Origin: Siderastrea siderea
Taxonomy: Eukaryota; Cnidaria; Anthozoa; Scleractinia; Rhizangiidae
Length of the DNA stretch: 64,000 nucleotides
Direction of reading: 5' to 3'
Assembly (NCBI GenBank): GCA_964030785.1
Contig: OZ034975.1
Span: 22,948,142-23,012,141, forward strand
Shown piece after piece: positions 58,422 through 64,000 of the stretch (position 1 is its first letter; every line of letters begins with the position of its first letter). The notes beneath the pieces are model-generated. The model did no database searches and was not told the DNA's origin. It saw only the letters and a program-made list of their open reading frames with translations. Both the position numbers and the translations under genes were made by a program.

Positions 58422-60508
58422 AGTTCAACACACTTTACACAGGGCACGAAATTACGCCTAATACAGTTGCCAATGTGCCTAAACTTTCTGCATTGTCAAC
58501 CAAATCCTGAAAATTATTTCACAAGAATTCTTCATCACACCCTACCCAAAGACCACGTGAATTTTTCAGTTATAAAATGGGGTTGGAAGGCCTGCACGAC
58601 TCCTACTTCACACCTTTGTACACTGCACTTTATATACATGTGTGTATCTCAGTCTTTCGACCAGTGCTGCTTCTTGCATTTTTATAGTGGGTTTAGTTTG
58701 GAGGATTTTCAAATGGTGACTGAATTGAGCATTACAACTTAAAATATTAATGTCGCACTTCCAAGACTTTGATCTTGAGGTCACATCGATCTTATACGAT
58801 GGAGTTCAGTTAAATATGACCTCGGATTGTCTGTTAAGTGACATAAATATAAGGTACGTTGAATTTACCTCATTTAAGAACTCGATAGGTTTTTCAGCCT
58901 CTCATATTTGAATTTGTCACAGACAATTATTAAAGAATCTAAATTACTATAATCTGCAACATGATGAGTTGCTTTCCTGATGTTTGTAATGCCCGGTCCG
59001 GCTTAATATTGTGTTTAATTCTGTCGCAGGATGTTGTGTTTCGCATCATGGAGTGTGATCCAAAGACCCCTTTTGTCAAGAAATTGAAGTTTTAACATTT
59101 TTAAAGCTATGCAACGTGTAATAGATAGCTGAGCTCTGCTTCATTCAAACATGTGTCTTTAACCCTCTTGACAATGTGAGTTTCACGTCTTGGGGTTTTA
59201 TATGCCCACATGATAAATTATTGCTCAGTACATGTATCTAGGCACACACTGGACATTCACAAATGCTGGGAACAAACCCATGAATCTGGTAAGCACTTTA
59301 AAATTGTTGATTGCAATGAAAATCTTCCATATGCAAACCCCTTAAAAAGGAAACTTTTTGAAATGCACAAAATTCCACCTTAAGCGACTGGAGCATTGTG
59401 AAATGCAAATGAAAAAGACCTGAAGTTGCTATTATTCTACATGTAGGTCTCATTCTAATTTTTTGAAATCATGTTGTTACATATCAGTATCTTTGATTTA
59501 AAAAATCAATAATATATTTAAATCACACAAAACGTTTAAGAACTCACTCCTTCTAAATTGGCAAATGTATGTTCATTTGAAGTTCAATCGCCTTTGACTG
59601 GTCATTGAAGAACAATTTACAGATATAGGCTTTTAATGCAATCAATTTCATGTGCTCACATATCTGAGAGAAACGGAATTGTTGCTTAGCGTGTAGGCAA
59701 CATGAAATACCTTCAACTAAACTTATTATGAAAAGCGTTAGTCACTCTGCTAACACATGGTTTTGAATTCGTTATTACTTTTAACCAGTGAGAATTAACA
59801 CTGTCCACCCTGGGGGCAATTTTACTGAACAACGGCCCTTTTGATTTCTGTTCCTTGAAGAATTGCACGCTTTATACACTGTATTAAGGCTTGTTACACT
59901 CATTTGGGAGAATGTCGCAAAGAAGGGAACTAATTTGTTTAATCCCTCGATAGAAAATAAAATGTAAGAACTTAAGTTACTCACCTTGAAATCGGTTAGT
60001 CTGTTTACAACCATCTTGAATCGAACAATTATCCACCATCTTTACTATCAACTTCCAGTAAAGCAATTTGGGTTGAGCCTCACTTATCGTAAGCGAAAGT
60101 AGTCCAAAAGAATGGTGTAATAAACCATTTTCGCGTATGATAAACTTGCAACCTTGCCACAGTTTACCTCAACGTAATTTGAAAATGGCCGCCTCTCCGG
60201 TTAGACAGCCATGCGACCGGGCCGCTTTAAAGAGGTCAGGTGATTTACAACCGCACGCTTGAAAATTGCAGGCGCGCGTAACCAGTGACCAGTGATTCTT
60301 TCCTGGAGTGTCGGAGTGTTCGTATTTGGTGGCCATCGCCGTGTCGTTTATGTACGCCAGAAAGGAAAACATGGATAGTTTTTTATTCCAGTGGTTGAAG
60401 AGTTGTAGTATTCGATGCAGAGCTACCTTCTCTTACATAAAGGTACAGTATTAATCTTTAATTTCTTGAACAGATTCTAAACTATGTCTTATGCAGTTGG
60501 ACGCCATT
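58422..60508. other. Element interior, no gene confirmed
   Basis: About 2.1 kb. Mostly AT-rich without long open frames. A more GC-rich patch at about 60170-60370 has gene-like composition, with a minus-strand ATG in good context at 60336 opening 55 codons. Another minus-strand ATG at 60014 opens ten codons ending at a donor-like GTGAGT. Neither is recognised. Confidence 0.5.
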
Positions 60509-60709
60509 GGGCCATTCCATTTAATGTATGCACCCCCACTAAAAAGGGAGATGTTTTTTAGAGATCAAAGCAACCGACATAGTTACTCCTTCATAAATGA
60601 CTTTTGAAACCCCCTCCCTTCCCTTTAGGATTTCCCCGTACCTCAATGGGAGTGTTGGAGGGGGGGGGGGGGGGGGGGGGGGAGTTGCAGACATTACATG
60701 GAATGGCCC
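60509..60709. mobile_element. 201-bp inverted-repeat element with poly-G core
   Basis: The ends GGGCCATTCCAT and ATGGAATGGCCC are inverted, with ATT on both sides as a possible 3-bp duplication. It contains a CCCCCACT segment and a 23-bp G run. Probably a miniature element, perhaps Harbinger-like from the 3-bp duplication; no coding capacity. Confidence 0.6.
60660..60682 (+). repeat. Poly-G run (23 bp)
   Basis: Twenty-three consecutive G, a G-quadruplex candidate and a likely site of sequencing error. Confidence 0.9.
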
Positions 60710-61304
60710 ATTTTGTGTCGACAGAAAAGCTGAGTATGGCGCCCACACATAAACATCCTGTGAAAAAAAGGGAGCTTCATTTGAAACATATTCAAATTTT
60801 AATAGTGAGTTAGACTTTAAGAGGAATATAGGGTATACTTCGGAGATATCGACTTTTCTTGCCATTGAATAGGTTGAATAAAAGAATTATTTGTATGCTG
60901 AAGTTTATACAGCTTTAAATCATCAAGGAGCACTCTCGTTCTGCAACCAGTTCAGAAATGATCTTTACAACAGCTCGCTTTGTATACAGTGCAGCAGCAC
61001 AAACATTAATATTAATCAAACTGTTACTCAGTCAAAAGATTGGGTACAGCTGACCCTGTGGTCGACAAGCAAAAAATTAAGAATATCTGACCTCATTTGC
61101 ATGTCATTGAATAAGAATGGTCTCTTTTGTTCATATTCAAAACATTGATGCACTTATAAATAAGTAGTTGGGGGTTCTTAAATCCCTTCCTCGACATTAC
61201 CTACTGTTGTATTCATTTTCTTTACTAACATGAAATCCACAAGAAAGTGAAGTCATTAGAGTGAAATAATCACAAGTCCGTTCGTCAACTATGTGATACG
61301 CTCT
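60710..61304. other. Element interior, no gene seen
   Basis: AT-rich; open frames up to about 85 codons without recognisable features. Confidence 0.6.
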
Positions 61305-61425
61305 GAGTGGGAGGGCTGGATGGGAAAGTATTTGGCTCTAGCGCATGGAAGACGGGCAGAGTAGTTCCATGCGCCATGACCGAGATCCAAATATTTTGCT
61401 GTCCGGCCTGACCTAACTTACAGCG
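61305..61425 (+). repeat. Diverged interspersed repeat, copy B
   Basis: Partner of 55068-55200. It abuts the inverted-repeat segment at 61435-61690, so both may belong to one composite repeat. Confidence 0.4.
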
Positions 61426-61434
61426 TAGTCAAGA

Positions 61435-61690
61435 AGTATTTTATCATACCACCATTTTAGGGCTGAATTTGATTGGAAAGTTACGGAAAGGTCTTGATAA
61501 ATACTAAATGAATGAAGACTTGCGTGCGCACTATAGTAATCAGGTGACAATGTGTGCGGAGCTGGACAGCTCTTCTGGATCAGCTCACACCAACCTACAC
61601 ATATCTGCCCCTACACACATCATCTCCTGAGTATATTTTCAATAAAATTGCATGAGTGAGGTCGTATGGTGGTATGATAATAGTATTTAT
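61435..61690. repeat. Inverted-repeat segment (possible MITE)
   Basis: AGTATTTTATCATACCACCA at the left is mirrored by TGGTGGTATGATAATAGTAT at the right, about 210 bp apart. No coding capacity and no clear duplication. Confidence 0.5.
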
Positions 61691-62305
61691 TTGAAGGCAT
61701 CATTTCATGACTCCTCTTTTCCTTCTATTTTATTCTTTATTTTCAGAGGTAAATTTCAACTGACAAAGTAAGAGGACATTGTGGAAAAAAGTGTTCTTTC
61801 TCAAAGGGAACTCTGCAAATCCATGCCTAGTACACTGCCTAACTTCAATGGAGTGTGGTTGAAGCTGTGTCATGAACAATTTTTTTAAGATACTTTATAG
61901 TTACTTGTGTCATGAACAATTTTTAAGGATATGCTTTTTTTTGTAAACAGAAAAAATTAGTAGTAGCATAACAAGATGCTTTTGCTGCTTTGGTACATGT
62001 ATGTATTCATCCTTTATTCAGTTGGTGTCCTCAATTCAACAAGCGAACTAACACATAATTTACACAAGGAATTTATTTATTTATTACTTTTTGAGTCACG
62101 TATGTGCCTTTCAATTTTGTTTGCCTGACCTGTCCTCGAAGGTTCAGGAATACTGCAATGTTTAGAAAACAAGTTAAGACTTGTTTGACTGTGTGATATA
62201 TTAAATGTCCTTTTTCATAACTTCCTGGAAGTTCCAAAGACATTTTACTGAAAAATCCTCAACTTGAAGTCTGTCAAGTATTTAAGTCAGGGACTTAAAT
62301 TTGCT
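61691..62305. other. Element interior with short direct repeat
   Basis: AT-rich with no gene. A direct repeat of TGTGTCATGAACAATTTTT lies at 61866 and 61906, a 40-bp tandem duplication. Confidence 0.6.
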
Positions 62306-62632
62306 ATTCCAAGTAAATTGCCAATATTTCTCATATTTAATTCAGTCATTCCTATTTATTCTCATAAATTCCCAACCATTTTTATCAGCCCAAGCCATTT
62401 AATTTAGCCATTCCCATATATTCTCAGACATTCCCAAGCTCTTTCATTATCAGTTTTGGTATTATTGGGAATTCCTAGGAATTTCTAATAATTCCAAGTA
62501 CAGTTTTAACACATTGCCATCTATTCCCAGAAATTCCAAGCTTTTATGTTTTCCTTAATTTGCATATCTTGGAATTGTTTGGAATTCCTAGGAATTCTTA
62601 AGAATTCCTAGGAATTCCATCTTTTCTGGGAA
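62306..62632 (-). repeat. Right subterminal repeat cluster
   Basis: ATTCCCA-type repeats (62340-62440), then GGAATTCCTAGGAATT palindromes (about 62468-62483 and 62580-62620) approaching the right end. They mirror the left cluster, giving the element an imperfect long inverted terminus. Confidence 0.85.
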
Positions 62633-62637
62633 TTCAG

Positions 62638-62647
62638 TTCGCAAGGG
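62638..62647 (-). repeat. Terminal inverted repeat, right
   Basis: TTCGCAAGGG, exact complement of the left end. Confidence 0.9.
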
Positions 62648-62649
62648 TA
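62648..62649 (+). repeat. TA target-site duplication, right
   Basis: Second copy of the TA; histone spacer resumes as CTTACATTTGTAG at 62650. Confidence 0.85.
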
Positions 62650-63152
62650 CTTACATTTGTAGAGAAATGTCCCGTAAAAAACCATGCGTTTTGAGAAATC
62701 AAAGTTTTCAAACAGATCGCACGTGCTCACAGGCGTAACAAAGTGCTAACGATGTCGTCATGAATTATGTCTAATTCGTTAGAACGCGCGTTTAATTACA
62801 TGTTCTTTCGAAGGCAGCTGAGCTATTTCGAGAGTACTGCAGCGCCTAGCATTTTATTGTTAGGTGTATGACATGACACTGCCCTTGTTTAAATGCGTAG
62901 TAATATTATTGCTTGTGATAATTAAAGAAAAAAAAGCAGTGTTGTTTTGTCCTAAAAGCTGCGCGCGCACAGACATGACAGCACAAAGCGCGCTCAATTT
63001 CCAGCTAAATTACTATTTCTTCTTGTTGTTTGCGCTGTTTGATCTCTCTTTCATAGATCAGACCGAGCTTATCTGAGTTGCTCGAAACCAAACTTCAGTT
63101 AAGAGACACATAAGTCACAAGTAATTGGCCATTGACTTTTTATTCGAGTGGT

Positions 63153-63168
63153 GGCTCCTAAAGGAGCC
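63153..63168 (-). terminator. H3 3' stem-loop, unit 10
   Basis: GGCTCCTTTAGGAGCC on the transcript strand. Confidence 0.95.
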
Positions 63169-63197
63169 GTTTGTTGTGGTGCTCTCGGATGATTGAC

Positions 63198-63746
<549 letters not shown>

Positions 63747-63939
63747 TTAGATGTATTTATTTCATTAAAACATTCCGAGACCGCCCTACAAAAAATTTGC
63801 ATTTGCTTTGTTTATCTGTATATATTGCGAAAAAAAAGGCATGTTTCCTGAGAGGTAAGGCAAAAAGATATTAGATAATCCGGTCAGGCGGCAACAACTC
63901 ACTCATTCTTTCGAAATTCCAATCCGAAAATTTGCTAAC

Positions 63940-64000
63940 ATGTCAGGACGCGGGAAAGGAGGCAAAGGTTTAGGCAAAGGAGGCGCTAAGCGTCACCGAA
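63940..64000 (+). CDS. H4: Histone H4, unit 11 (cut by window end)
   Basis: The first 20 codons, identical to intact H4, with the usual SGRG start. It shows that the array continues to the right of the window. Confidence 0.97.

Larger units (their letters stand above)
53063..62647. mobile_element. Large non-autonomous DNA transposon, 9,585 bp, TA duplication
   Basis: The ends are perfect 10-bp inverted repeats, CCCTTGCGAA at 53063-53072 and TTCGCAAGGG at 62638-62647, flanked by duplicated TA. Just inside both ends are clusters of the palindrome GGAATTCCTAGGAATTCC and then GGGAAT-type repeats in opposite orientations, which could be transposase binding sites. The longest open frame inside is about 160 codons and nothing resembles a transposase, reverse transcriptase or host gene, so the element looks non-autonomous. 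TA duplication is typical of Tc1/mariner elements and of a few others (for example ISL2EU), but the CCC end is not one I can assign. Several smaller elements are nested inside. Confidence 0.85.

Noticed and set aside
58257..58742. 161-codon open frame in the transposon
   Set aside because: Starts inside the inverted end of the element at 57193-58412 and continues into its flank; no domain recognised.
60539..60865. Poly-Pro protein on the minus strand
   Set aside because: The Pro run is only the translation of the 23-bp G tract.

Overview
The window is a eukaryotic replication-dependent histone gene array. A cassette of about 5.57 kb is repeated head to tail ten times, and an eleventh copy begins at the right edge. 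Each full cassette reads H4(+), H2A(-), H2B(+), H1(-), H3(-). The next H4 lies just beyond H3, so H3/H4 and H2A/H2B are divergent pairs with shared promoters of about 330 bp. All genes are intronless and each intact gene ends in a 16-nt histone 3' stem-loop. The organisation, protein sequences and AT-rich spacers fit an invertebrate metazoan. An anthozoan cnidarian, probably a stony coral, is my best guess; this is an inference, not a proven identification.

Layout: unit 1 (26-5596), unit 2 (5597-9759, shortened), units 3-9 (9760-48768), unit 10 (48769-63939, carrying a large insertion) and the start of unit 11 (63940-64000). Units are almost identical. Nearly all length variation comes from a GT-rich tract between the convergent 3' ends of H2B and H1. 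Apart from that only a handful of single-base differences are visible, but several hit proteins: an H4 G2E change in unit 5, an H1 Y21 stop in unit 4, an H1 K98 stop shared by adjacent units 6, 7 and 8, H1 A120V in unit 7 and H1 K184R in unit 3. Unit 2 has a 1,408-bp deletion that removes the last five H4 codons, the H4 stem-loop and the whole H2A gene. Intact genes by my count: H4 9 (including the G2E copy, excluding the partial copy), H2A 9, H2B 10, H1 6, H3 10.

In unit 10 the H1-H3 spacer is split by a 9,585-bp insertion (53063-62647). It has 10-bp perfect terminal inverted repeats (CCCTTGCGAA), a TA target duplication and clusters of the palindrome GGAATTCCTAGGAATTCC inside both ends. The boundary is confirmed by arithmetic: removing 9,587 bp restores a normal unit length. 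I see no transposase in it, so it looks like a large non-autonomous DNA transposon. It carries smaller nested elements: a 596-bp fold-back element with 7-bp duplications, a 1,220-bp element with near-perfect 9-bp duplications, a short inverted-repeat element containing a 23-bp G run, and other palindromic pieces.

Function: the five proteins make the nucleosome core (H3, H4, H2A, H2B) and the linker histone (H1). Clustering, shared promoters and common 3' processing signals would supply them together in S phase. The broken copies show that individual cassettes are dispensable, and that mutations, including null ones, spread between neighbouring units.
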